A stretch of DNA of 64,000 nt. It comes from Kudoa neothunni (lineage: Eukaryota > Cnidaria). The notes beneath the pieces are model-generated. The model was not told where the DNA came from. It was given only the letters and a program-made list of their open reading frames with translations, and made no database searches. The DNA is taken from positions 15,624,001 to 15,688,000 of the forward strand of contig OZ199838.1 in the NCBI GenBank assembly GCA_964304625.1, written 5' to 3'. Numbering within the stretch: the stretch's first letter is position 1; each line of letters starts with the position of its first letter. A program made the position numbers and the translations under genes. This document shows, one piece after another, positions 46,352 through 58,478 of this stretch.

Positions 46352-47824
46352 ATGTTATTTTTATTAATTTTTGTTGCGTTAAACATTAATTACTTTCATA
46401 TAAAATCAGGTACATATACTATGTCCACATTAAATAATGTCATTATAGAGCCAGCACTTCCTTCCTATGAAAGGGATGTGGGTGAATTTAAACCAGGTGA
46501 AGATATAAACAACGAACTCACAAGATGGTATATTAATAATAAAACAGCTGAATGCGAAACTTTCCAATACAGAGGAATACAAGGCAACTTTAATAACTTT
46601 AGAACGGAAATAGAATGCAAAAGACATCGTAAATTCTCTATTGATGTAATAAAATAATTTTGTATAGTTGAAAATCCTATTTCTGATAAGATTGATGGGT
46701 GTCAAGATCCTCCGAAAAAAGAGGGGTCCTGCAATACTCTTAAAAAGACTGATCTATACACACAAAAATGGTCATGGGATCCGTCTACTGCCACTTGTGA
46801 AACTTTTTCTTACACAGGTTGCGGTGGGAACAGAAATAGATACGATTCAATTGAAGAATGCAAAATATTTTGTTATAGTATATTTTGTTCAAAATATTCG
46901 ATTTATAATCACATTTTTACACGAAGACGATGAATACGGGAAACCAACTGCAGCCGGGGGTTTAAGTAACGAACAAGATAAAAAAGAATATGCCGTTCCA
47001 AGTTATTTTGACTGTCACTTAAAACCAGACCTTCAAACGAGTGAAGCTAAAATCAAAGCTATCGCATTGATTGATGAGAAACAATGTGTGTATGTTGCAG
47101 CAGGATTGAGCGACCCAGATAAAAAGATAAGAGGAGCATTCGATACTATTAACGAATGCGTTAAAAAATGTTTCCGTAAATAATATTATCTTTATTTAAA
47201 TAATGTTTCCATAGCATACGAGCACGATGATGCAGCTGCTGAAACTAATATAAAAATGAAACAAAAAATACCAGCTTGTAGTAGAGTACAGCCTGACCAG
47301 TTTAATAAGCCAAGTTCACCATCCGACGTCAAACCAACAATAAGATTCTACTATGACCAAAGCAACAAGGGTTGTTCACGATTTGAGAGTTGGCCTGGAG
47401 TATTTGATAAATCTAAAAATAATTTTCCTTCCGCGGAAATATGCGAAAGTTATTGTGGATGGGGTAAATAAATCATTTAGACTAAAATAATTTCATTAAA
47501 ATGTGAATAGATAAACCCGAACCTAAGGATGCTATAGAAAGAAAACCTGCTTGTTATCAGCCTAAAGCTGGTGAATACAGCAAATCTGATAACACAAATG
47601 GGAACCTTAATGTTAAAAGATGGTATTTTGATAGTTCAGAAGGTAAATTTAAATGCGTCTCCTTTATGTTTGGAGGTCTCAATGGAAACAATAACAATTT
47701 TAAATCAAAAGATGCATGTAAAGCTATTTGCTGGGAGCAAATGGACCGCGACGAAAAAACATTTAATGAAGAGGACTTATATCAAAATACCAGCGATGAT
47801 GAACAACCCACTCCGAGCTCATAA
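46352..47824 (+). CDS. Multi-Kunitz secreted protein, copy H (intact)
   Basis: Six exons: 46352-46409, 46449-46628, 46668-46877, 46927-47175, 47215-47463, 47511-47824 (TAA); 419 codons plus stop. Introns are 39, 39, 49, 39 and 47 nt, GT-AG, phase 1. Leader MLFLLIFVALNINYFHIKSG is a likely signal peptide. Kunitz-like units have 2, 6, 4, 4 and 4 cysteines. The exon-3 unit has a C2-C3 span of 21 residues (usual 15), with Asn after C2, a change exactly in the reactive-loop hairpin. Exons 1 and 3-5 are nearly identical to F and exon 2 to G, so H is a conversion mosaic. Last gene of the cluster. Confidence 0.9.
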
Positions 47825-48538
47825 CCTGATATTTTTTGATATCAATCTAAAACTAGCATAATTAGCTAATATATATATATATATTATTTTATTAAAATAA
47901 GATATTTTCCTAGCACATGCCGTAAATTTTCAAATAAAAAACATATATGTTTGAGAAAAACAAAATATCTATAATGAAATTATGCCAAAAATAACACAAA
48001 ATATTGTTTCATTTAAACTATTTCCCATATTTGATACTCTTGCCCAAAACAATTAATTTGAAATAATACGTGTGACATCCTCCTGGGCTTAATCTATATA
48101 CAACAGCATCTGCCATCAAGTCTATTTATATGAAGTAATAGTGTCAACATATTTGTGTGTCAACAAATAGGTCTAAGTACGCAAGTGTAGCAAAAAAATT
48201 TTTCTTTATAGACAGTTAATTACAAAATTTAAAAAACATTTGAATTCTTAAGATTATTTCAACACCAAATAACTTGAGGGACATTCATAAAAGCACTAAG
48301 AACTGAACAACAAGATTTTCTAATTATGCTCAGAAATTCATTGAATTTACATTAATAACGAAGCTTATACGTTTTAAGTTCGTAATTTAGTAAAATATTT
48401 CAATTCTGAAATTATTATAAACTTTAATAAAGCTAGATGAAATATAAAAAATGTATGCGCGAGCAATATCAAAACCGCGAGTGGCCCTCCCAGTGTATGG
48501 GTTAAAATTGACGAGTTGATTGTGCGTCATTTTTGAAA
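47825..48538. other. Spacer between copy H and TONSL
   Basis: (TA)n-like run at 47868-47884. About 48100-48250 has short stretches resembling Helitron-like L3/L4 ends (GTGTGTCA). The TONSL promoter should lie in the last 100 bases, but I see no clear TATA. Confidence 0.4.
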
Positions 48539-51500
48539 ATGGCATTAGAGGGATGGAGATCACAACTAAAAAGTGCAATAATATTTAAAATTGAATTTGA
48601 TAAACGTAAACTTATTATAGAACTCAATTCTCAAAAGCAACATGCGAAAAAGAAGAAAAACAGTCTCTTAGTAGGTGAAATGTGTGGTGAGATTGGTGAT
48701 TTATTGTTTTCAGTTGGTAACTGACAACAAATGTATCAATCCCATTTGAATGATTTCTTGGTAGATTTGTATGATGAGGCTCTTGAGGAATATCATACAA
48801 AACTGAAGATCGAGCAAAACAATCATTTTTACTATCAATCTATTGAAACAATGCTCAAGATGTCTAACATATACGTGGAACAACAGGACTACAACAAATC
48901 AATAGAAATTATTCAAGAAAGAATGCGTGTACGTGTGATTTGATGTTACATTCATTACTATTATCTTTTTTTCAGATTGTAGAGGAGAAAAAACTAAATC
49001 ACAATTCACTAAAAGCAGAATCTTTGTTGCATTTAGCCAGAGTGTATTATTTGATGGGGGTTTTGGAGGATTCGAAATTGAAAATTGACGATCTTTTTCA
49101 AACAGCTCTTTCATTCAATCAACAATCTTTAGACCTCCTAAAATCTAAATCCACTCTTAAAAATCCAGAATGTCGTTTGCCATCCAATGAAGATCTGACA
49201 ACTTCGATTCTGTTCAATATGGGAATGATTTATAGTCATTGGAATAGACCTGATGATGCTAAGATTTATTTTGAACGGTCTCTTAACATGGCGACTAAGA
49301 ATGAGTTATCTTCATACACACTGAAGTCGATTCAGGCGATTGCAAATATCTACACCAAGCAGAAACAGTTCAAGTTGGCTAAAAATCTCTATAAAGATGG
49401 TTTAAGGCTTTTGTTGAGCAAGCATTCAGCTGATGAAACCCCATCTGAAGAGATGGTTGAATTCCAGTTTCTGTTAGGAAAGGTGACAAAATTTTTGCTT
49501 GGTTCGAAGTTACTGGCATCGAAATATTTAGTCCACTATATTACACATTACATATTACATATATGATTTAATTTACTTATATTAAATGTATTAATTATAA
49601 TTCAACTAATTTTATCTGCTACTTAATTAAATTTTTTATTTTAAAACTATAAATTATTTTTTAAGGTATATTAAAAAGTGTTTTAAATTTTAATTAACTC
49701 ATAATTACTACAACTTATTTATCTCGTTTTTATTAATATTTTTTAACATAATACCTCAAAAATATGTCCGATCGAATCTTGAAATTCATATAAACTAACA
49801 CTGAAGAAATAAGCATACTACTGTAATCTGAGAAATTTTTAACTAGCATTTATATAACAAATTTTATCAACAATTAATTGTTTGTTTGTATTTTCGAAAT
49901 TAATTAATAAAATTCGATGTATCAAGAAGTAACTTTAATTAATATGAAACATTTTCCTTCTAGTTATTAATATTCGAATAAATTATTTTAATTTTTAACG
50001 AAAAATATCGAACTTTACTAAATTACAAGCATATATAATAATCTATTATAACTTAGGATATATTTTTGACAGATTTGTGAAATTGTTGTTTATTTTTCTA
50101 TTATAATCTAATTTTTAATATTATTTCATAACCTATTGAATTCAAATAGAAATTAATAATTAATTAATTTGACTATCTATAAAATTATAATAAAAACGAC
50201 TCTAATCATGCCAATTTATTTTATTTGTTGCGTATCAACGCGAATTAATTAACTAATACATTTTCGTGTAGTGTTATTTGGCCGTGGGGAAGTTGGACAG
50301 AGCGAAAAATTTGCTGTTAAACGCTTACAATTTTATTCATCGTTTGAATGAATTTGACCAAAAATCGCTGAAAAAGCACTCCAAAAATTGCATTAAAATT
50401 CAACAGCTGCTCAAAACTATTAACTCTCCCAACCAACAAATAAACGACGAAATAATGTTGGAATATTATGAACAGCTTGGAGATTTATTTAGTGCAAGTT
50501 TCAACCCGTTAAAAGCTATCGAATTTTATAACAAACAAGTATGCGCCATTTTTTATCAAATGGGTGATATCCACTCATTTTTAAAACAACTTATAACATT
50601 TTTTTAAAAATTTAGTTATCGTTAGCTCAAACAATGTTTGATGAGTCAAAAGATTGTTCCTCTGTATTTGGCCCTATATATCGATCCTTAGCCTACACCT
50701 ACAAAGACATGGAAAACTACGTCGATGCGATCACATATTTGAAACTTTATTTGGAGATTGCAGTTGATGACAATCCCGCTGAAAAAGCTGAAACTTGGCG
50801 CACGTTGGCACAGTGTGAAACAAAATGTGTGCAATTAGATCAACTCAATCTACCTCTTAACACTCGATACAACAATGTGATTAACTATTACAAAAAAGCG
50901 GTTGAATATGCTGAAACTGCAAAAATACCTGGGTTTATTGCGTATTGCCTTGTGAAAATGGCCGATATTGAAAGACAACAACAAAATTACACTGATGCTA
51001 TTGTCTACGAAAGTCGCTTACAACAATTACGCTCCAAACACAGCAATGAAGTTATTGACGATTACATTGAGGCAATGAGTCCATTGTCAGCGTTGTCACA
51101 GAATTTGGAAGGAGATAGTTCAGGTCAGTTTATACTGGATGCATCCATCGATTCCAATGATTACGACGCGGATGGAATTGATAAACTCTCCAACTCATCC
51201 TCGCCATTAAAATTAAGCTTTTGCGACGTTAACTCATCTAAGAAAAATCTTAATCTGAAGGGGGCAACTAACAATAAAAAGCTTTTCAATGTGTTTAAAA
51301 AGAACGAACTAGGAGAAACATTGCTGCACCAAGCCTGCATCAAGGGTGACTATGAGAAGGTGTTGATGTTGTTGGAGCAGGGGGCAGATACCAACACTAG
51401 AGATCATTCAGGCTGGCAACCAATTCATGAAGCTGCTAATCATGGTTTTTGTGATATTTTAATAGCTCTGGTTGAACATGGTGCCAATGTGAATGATTGT

Positions 51501-54500
51501 GGCGGAAAATTTTGTGGTGGCATTACACCTTTAATGGATGCTACACAAAATGGCCAAGTTGAATGTGTTGAATTATTGCTTAGATATGGAGCTGATCCTC
51601 ATCTTAAAGATGCCAACAAAAAAACTGCCATCGACTATTTGAACGTTGAGTGTGACAATCGTTCACGACTAGAGAAAATGTTAACTGAGGCTGTTCAGAA
51701 ACAGCCGCCAAAAACCAAAAAAACTAATTCCAATTCTGCCTCTCAAAAGACAAAAAATCGCACCACATCCAAACCTCCTAACAATTCTTTATCCCATCAT
51801 GATAAACTCATCAGTGATTTGGCTATTCCTTCAAAAAGTATACACATTCTATTGGATGGCGATAATGAACCACCAACTGATAACGTTTCAAAACGGTCTC
51901 TTCGAAAGTTGAAACCTCAACACAATGCGCTTATTCCTTGTGATATGGTTCAACCAGCCAGCAAAAATTCAATAGTTCCTGATTCGAATTCTCCGATTAA
52001 GGTTCCTAGGAAAAAATCAAAAAAACAAGCCATATCGTCTATCAAATCTATGTCAATTAACAAAACCAACGCGTTTAATCATGTATACAATCGAAATCCC
52101 ACTCTAAGATTCAAGTCCAATTTATCTCCATATAAAACTGGCGTTTTAAATAACTCCAAATCTAATCTGTCTCCGTCCAATGATGAGCCTAAGGAAAATT
52201 TTGATTATAATTTTTCGCAGTTTAAAAGTGATTTTATCGATAACAGAGTTGAAGATATTACTCAAAACGGAATTGGCTCTGTTGATAAAGAAGAGTTTAA
52301 CTATTCTGCGGTTATTCCTCAAATAATTACAACAGTCGAAAATACTTCTCATGATTCTAAGCATATTATTAAGAAGTAAAGAGTGACCTTTTTGCCTAAC
52401 ATTTTTACCTGAATTATAGAATGGATAAAATTCGACTGAATATTGTTGTTGATGACACCAAATTCTACATAGTTATCTTAAAGAAACAATTTCCTTCCTA
52501 TAAAATCGCCAACCTCAAGTCAGAGGTATGCCTACTGGAAAATAGAGAATTCTTTTTATTTTATGACGATTAATTATAAATATTTCGCTTTTACAAGAGT
52601 CATTCTAAGTTCTTAATTTTAGGTTGAACTGAGATATTACTCTAAATTTCATAAACACGTCAATATCACACTTGCAACGGAAAATGGGGCTGTATTTAGC
52701 GAGAACGATCTCCTTGCCAATGTTTGCAACGATAATGATAATCTTCTTGTCACCAATATCAAACTAATGCCTCGATCCATGCTGGAAATATTCAAAGACA
52801 ACTTTTCTTCAAAGTTGGAGTGTTATAAAGAATTAGAAAGATTGTTTAGAAACAATGAAAGCTTTCGAAATTTTGATTCCATTCAGCTTATAGAGCAACA
52901 GAAACCATTCACAATGAGCGCATTTACTTTCTTTGATTGTTTGCTTACAGTGTTATCGATATATGTTTCTGATTGTGATGCTGTTTTTGGGACCACTTTG
53001 ATTCTGCTTCGCAATTTGATTGTGGATAGACCATTTATGAAAAAGTTGGCGATTTTTATATCCAAGTTGAAGAACACACTGGAAACTTTGATATTGGACG
53101 ATATTTATTGGATGGATGGGACTGTTTTTGATGTATTTCTAAGTCATTTCGAAAAGGATGTGCAATTAGAAGGATTTCCCAACTTGAAGACTCTTCAAAT
53201 ATCACATGTCAACATTGAGAATATTAAGGTGGAAAAAGTCTGCAACTTTTTGTCTCTTTTTCCTAACTTAGAGACACTTGAGTTGGACTTTTGTGGGGAG
53301 CTATTAACCTTCGAGTTAAATTACCTCAATCAAACAGATAAAGTTCCACTTCGTGATGCTTTAAGTAGATTGGAATCACTCAAAATTATTTCACTTAGTG
53401 GATTGTTATTTAACGATACCGTTGATGGCTCGTTGGTGTTCAATTGTCTTCCATGGAATAGTCATTTCGAAAGTTTTCGATTCAATCACAACACTCAACT
53501 CACGAATATTGGGTCTAGTCTAATTAATTATGCCAATGTAATTAAGACGTTAAAATTTGGTTTTTATTTTTATATTAGATCAGCAATTGCACCATAAATA
53601 AATTGGATCTTTCATCTTCACCTTGCGCCAATTTTTTGTGCAATATCTTCACTCTAAGCGATTCAAATTTTATTAAAAATATCACGGAACTAAATCTATC
53701 CAACTGTCAACTTGACCGCAAAGATTTCGGTTGTTTAATTACGTATTTTTTAATTTAGTTATATTTTCTAAGTTTTTTTAAAAAGCAATTTTCACCGATT
53801 TTCAACACTTCAAAAACTCGATCTTTCATCCAATATGACAATGGTGGAATCATGTGAGATGCTACAACAATTTCTACTCAAATGTGGCCGTCTTAATCGT
53901 ATCAACCTTGCCAACACATTATTGTTTGATGAAAACACTTGTTTCGATATGAAATTTTTAAGTTCGCAAACAACTGAAAAATCCTCCAGTTCTCGTGTAG
54001 AGGTAGCGGAGAGTGCTCATCAACTTGTATCGATGGATTCCAGTGATGACCAATATGATCGAGTGTCGTTTGATTCGGATATCTCTTCTTTTGGAGACGC
54101 TTCTCCAACACTTTTCGTATCCAAGAAAAAGTCCGCTCAGCTGCAAGATGAACCACCCTCTCCAAAGATTGAGGAACCATTGCCCAGCTCACATTGTAAC
54201 ACTGTGACTGATAATATTTGGTTTTTATTATGTTTATAGTTAAATATTGTGGTCACCAATATTTGGAAGTGGAAAAACTTACTCCTTCAACAATTATTGA
54301 TTTTTCCTACAATAATGTGAACTCGATGAGTCACATTCGCATCCTTGAGTCCATCCTTTCCTGTTTCCAATTTTCCACATCGACCGCTACCACAACTACA
54401 ACTACTACAACTACTACTACAACTACTACTACTACTACTACAACTACTATGGGTTTTAATATAGAGTGTCATGGTGATTTGTGTTTTTTACATATAACTC

Positions 54501-54505
54501 AGTAG
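48539..54505 (+). CDS. Tonsl: TONSL, Tonsoku-like DNA repair protein
   Basis: Ten exons: 48539-48716, 48765-48928, 48976-49482, 50272-50538, 50616-52375, 52420-52525, 52623-53537, 53579-53742, 53786-54195, 54240-54505. Total 4737 nt, 1578 codons with no stop until the end, and every junction phase agrees. Domains in order: TPR-like repeats (about 1-560; GEIGDLL, YDEALEEYH); three ankyrin repeats (about 603-705; ETLLHQACIKGDYEKV, GWQPIHEAANHG, GGITPLMDATQNG); a Ser/Lys-rich linker; a ubiquitin-like part (about 960-1045); leucine-rich repeats; and a poly-Thr tail. TONSL with MMS22L binds histone H4 unmethylated at K20 on new chromatin and helps restart forks by RAD51 loading. The Trp, Glu and Asn of the H4-tail groove are kept. 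An apparent TAA at 52377 lies in the 44-nt intron 5. Longer than vertebrate TONSL. Confidence 0.9.
49483..50271 (+). other. TONSL intron 3 (789 nt)
   Basis: By far the longest intron of the gene (others 41-97 nt). Very AT-rich, no element recognised. Donor GTGACA is weak; the acceptor TTTTCGTGTAG leads in phase 0 into a TPR-like continuation, so the junction is supported by the protein reading. Confidence 0.6.
54389..54448 (+). repeat. ACT/ACA trinucleotide repeat coding 20 Thr
   Basis: Sixty bases of ACT, ACA and one ACC codon inside the last TONSL exon, giving 20 threonines about 20 residues before the stop. Mixed codons suggest it is somewhat stable. Confidence 0.9.
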
Positions 54506-56339
54506 CGATATAATAGAATAGAGTTGTTTTTTATGTTAGTAGCCCTATGTATACATATTAATTTTTCCAATTCTTACTTTTTTATCGCTTTATATTATAT
54601 TATTTTTAAATGATGCAGAATTGAGATTTATTTTTTTAATTGGACTCGGAGATTTTATAGGTATCTCGCCTAAGGAATTTATTATAGGAAATACTGTATG
54701 AAGCCAGTTTAAGTTAATATTATCTTCGGAGTGCAAACGTAAAATATGGAAGTGAAAAGATTAATAAGTATTATATTTAAGAAATAAAAGAAATATATTT
54801 TTAATGAATAGTGAATAAAAAAAATAAAAATTTCAGTCATTGCGAACGCTAAATGTGCAGAACCGAACGCAACCTGTTTAGGCGCTTTATTTTGGTCTCA
54901 AAAGAGTATGTGAAATTTAAATTTTCTAATCAATGTATTGATTTACTACTGTATATCTATCGTACATTCAAATATTCAAATTTTATCATGTTCAAAGAGT
55001 TCAAATAAATATAACTGACTGTATATTTGTTATTTAACACTCGTACTGAGTTGACAACTTTCACACTTTAATGAATTTGGGGGTATTTTTGACCCCACAA
55101 TAAATAGAGTAGTTTCACGAATAAAATCCCCAGACGGCGAACATTAAAATTTTTTTAAATATAAATCTTTAATTATAATTTTTGATGCAATTTTCACATA
55201 ATGTTAATAAATAGGGCTTAAAAATAGGTTTCATCAAATTTTAATGGCAAGTTGAACGTTTTTTATTATGTTCTCTTGGGCAAATGGAACATCTTTTCTC
55301 TCAATTTAAATCTCGTTTCCGCGAAATTTGATACTGGTTAGCTACATTGTCAATATCATATTCATTTGGAATTTCTTCAACAAAACTAACATCATATTTT
55401 TTTGTTGTTCAGGGGTGGGCAGTTATATTTCAGCACGGGCCGGATTATAAAGAAAATAAATCTGATAAACAATTATTTAAATAGTTTAACGTCAAAATAA
55501 ACTGAAACACATTTTAACTAAAATTTAATAAAAGTATAAATGTGATTTTTTGAATATTGCATAGGTTTGATGGCAAATAGGACAAGAAGCTTTGGTCATT
55601 GTATATAAATAAATATATTTAAATCAAATCCTTATTAAAAAAATCATCTATTATCAATTTTTCGCTTTCCAGAACTCGTTATGGTTACATTGAAACGTCT
55701 TATGAATGAATTTTACTTTTTATCGGTTTACCAATAATTTTTGTAAGTAAATAGACAGCGGTAGAGAATATTTCGAACTTATTTTTTCACGAGCAAATTA
55801 AAAAATTGAATGGCTCCTTTTTGAACGGCTTTTTGTATAGATTATTTAATTAGGTAGTTATTGGTGACATATTTTCCTTGCTTGAAGGAGGTTTAATCTG
55901 TTAATAATAAGCGCTTTTCCAACAAATACAAACAAGACAGTTGTTGAGGATTTTTTCGATTTATTAGCTTACGGGGTTTTGTGATACGGCATATTTCTGT
56001 TAATTCATACGCTTAATTCCTTCAAATAGTCTTAACATTATTGGCCAAATATAATAAGTTTTTCTTATTTCTAATTGTAAATCTAACGTAAACAGTTATT
56101 AAATTTGCGTCTAAAAAAATATGGCAACTTTATATTAATATTAACGTATGAATTAATATTAGTCTGGGTTTTGTAATACCTTAGAAAGGAACTAGAACCC
56201 TATTCTTTAAAAAAATAAATAAATTCTATAGTAAACTTGTTATTGTTCCCCGACGGCCGAATGAAACATCATGGGTCCATATTATGCCTATCTTTGTTCT
56301 AGATTCTTCTAGCAAGCCTTAGAAGGGTCTGCAACTTTG

Positions 56340-56450
56340 GATAGATTTTTATACCATCGATAATACAGTCTAACTTTGAATATCCTGAAAATTTGTAACC
56401 AGCGATTTTCTTTCCGTATAGCGATAGCGAGGTCCCGCTTAATCGAACAT
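56340..56450 (-). mobile_element. Tigger/pogo-like fragment
   Basis: Contains ACAGTCTAACTTTGAATATCC and, inverted, TTCGATTAAGCGGGACCTCGC, both resembling the CAGTCGAACCTCGATTATCC-type termini of pogo/Tigger elements. The segment is short (possible MITE). Confidence 0.35.
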
Positions 56451-56522
56451 AATCAACGCCATATGCGCTCATTTTTTGAAATTTTTTCTTAAAGGATTGT
56501 TTACCCAATTTATAAACAATTT

Positions 56523-56557
56523 TTATTATTAATTAATTAATTAATTAATTAATTAAT
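56523..56557. repeat. (TTAA)n microsatellite
   Basis: Eight tandem AATT/TTAA units. Confidence 0.9.
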
Positions 56558-57232
56558 GTAGTTCTATTTCCGCAACTTAAATTAAAAATATTGACATATC
56601 TATTAACTAAGAATATAAAAATTTAAATTAAAAAACAACACATAATTATGGAAGAAAAACACGTCTACAGAGGTGCAATCTGCCTTTTTAAATAATCGGC
56701 CATTAATGTTTGTTTAATATACACACAAGCATATGTTCAGATATAGTACAAATCTATATAGGAACTGAATGCTTAATGAATGTTTTAAAAAAAAATTTTT
56801 AAATTCAACCAACACGTAAATTTGGAAACCCCGCAGAGTTTAAACTATTTAATCAAGTTAAGAAATGAATTCTTTGATCGTAAAGAGATAATATTTTTGT
56901 TTAGGAAACATAGTTACAAACTACCATATAGTTTTAATATTTTATGCAAGCTAGAATTATCTCCAGTTTCATTAGGAAATACAATTATAACTAGTGTTCT
57001 TATATTACTAAAATGATAGATATCGAAAGAATAAAACACGCATTAAATCTTTAAAGATGATTCATAATGCCAACTCACCAAGCAAATTTTGGAAATACGT
57101 TCCATAAACTAAATGCTCAAAATGAGAAGAAATTTGTCCGAAACTTGTTTCTATCTTTGTAACAACTTATTGTTGTGAGTCTATTTATTCAATGATGAAG
57201 TTTTGAAAATTTAGACATAGTGTATCACTCCA

Positions 57233-57261
57233 TCCCTCACTCACTCACTCACTCACTCACA
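57233..57261. repeat. (CTCA)n microsatellite
   Basis: About seven tandem CTCA units. Confidence 0.9.
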
Positions 57262-57844
57262 AACACCTGACGGTATTAATTCGTACAGCGACAACAACAT
57301 ACGGACCGATTACCACCAGCTCACTGATAATATGGAAACATAAAAAACGTGTAACATTAGAAACAATTTCATTAAAAAATAGTTTTCGAATGCATTAAAT
57401 TCTTGTGTTATTACTTTATTTGTAAATATTTAATTTCATTTTTTGTATGACTACTATACATGATTAAATATGAAAAATATTTGATTATAGCGACCTTTTT
57501 CAAACAGAAAAAGTGTCTTGGATCATTAACTATTAATTTACATTTTTGGAAAAACTATAAAAAATTATACCAGTGAAAATTATGTGTAAGTTTTCCAGCG
57601 ATTAACTGATTAAGAAGAAAGTTAATAAACCTTTATTTATAATTCTACAACATTTTATCTTAATATTTAACAAAAATATTCTAAAAATGTAAGTTTTAAA
57701 TAAGGACGAAATACATAAATGAATTTAATGCCTTTTGGCTCTCGAAAATGCCTAGCAACCTTGAAAGTGGTTCAAGTCTGGCCACCCTTGGTATATGTAT
57801 ATATGCTGCATTGTATACGTCGTGCGGTGATGTGTGGTACTTTT

Positions 57845-57987
57845 ATCCGGAATTATAACTAAAAAGTTGATCCGGATATTGGATAATCGAACATTTATTG
57901 ACACGTAATTTTAATAAAATCCAAAATTTAAAATACCCTCTGGAAATCGCGTCGCGTTATCCAGATAATCGAGGTTCGACTGTACTT
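57845..57987. mobile_element. Tigger/pogo-like terminal fragment
   Basis: The right edge read inverted begins CAGTCGAACCTCGATTATCT, close to the common pogo/Tigger terminus. The left edge has TCCGGATATTGGATAATCGAACAT, a similar sequence. Probably a MITE of about 140 bp; ends approximate. Confidence 0.5.
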
Positions 57988-58478
57988 CAGTTTATTTATT
58001 ACGCCGAATTGTTAATGCTAGAATATACTTATTTATTTTGGGGTTAAAAATTCCGCCAAACTCATTTAAGTCAAAACATGAATAAAAACGCAATTGGTTC
58101 AAACATAATAACAATACTTTAGCATAATAAATGACAAATATTGAAATGAATTCATAATAAATCAGTCCTATTAATGCTTTTCAATATGACTTTTAGAAAA
58201 CTAACTTTTCTCCGTGGTCACATATGACCTCAAACTTAATATGAATGTTAAAATAATTGAATAAAGAGAAATGAAATTCTCTGAATCAAGTATGAATCTA
58301 ATTGATATTTTCAAATAATCCTAACACCCAGATTTAACATGCACAAATCCAAAGACAACAACAATTTTATTTAAAATTATAATGTACGCTATAAAAAACA
58401 AACAAATGAAAAGCGTACATTTAGGTACCATCGTGAACGTAGGTGCTAACGAAAATACAAGTGTAATTTTTAGCGGGT

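Larger units (their letters stand above)
54506..58478. other. Convergent TONSL-RCC1 spacer with transposon ends
   Basis: No gene. Recognisable items: GGGGGTATTTTTGACCCC (55078-55095); hAT-like CAGGGGTGGGCAG at 55409-55421; a mirrored GGCCACCCTTG at 57779-57789; Tigger/pogo-like pieces (separate entries); the palindrome GGTCACATATGACC near 58215. Short open frames without motifs. Confidence 0.4.

Noticed and set aside
55409-57789. A hAT element bounded by CAGGGGTGGGCAG and GGCCACCCTTG
   Set aside because: The two ends match only partly, the flanking 8 bases differ, and no transposase remnant lies between.
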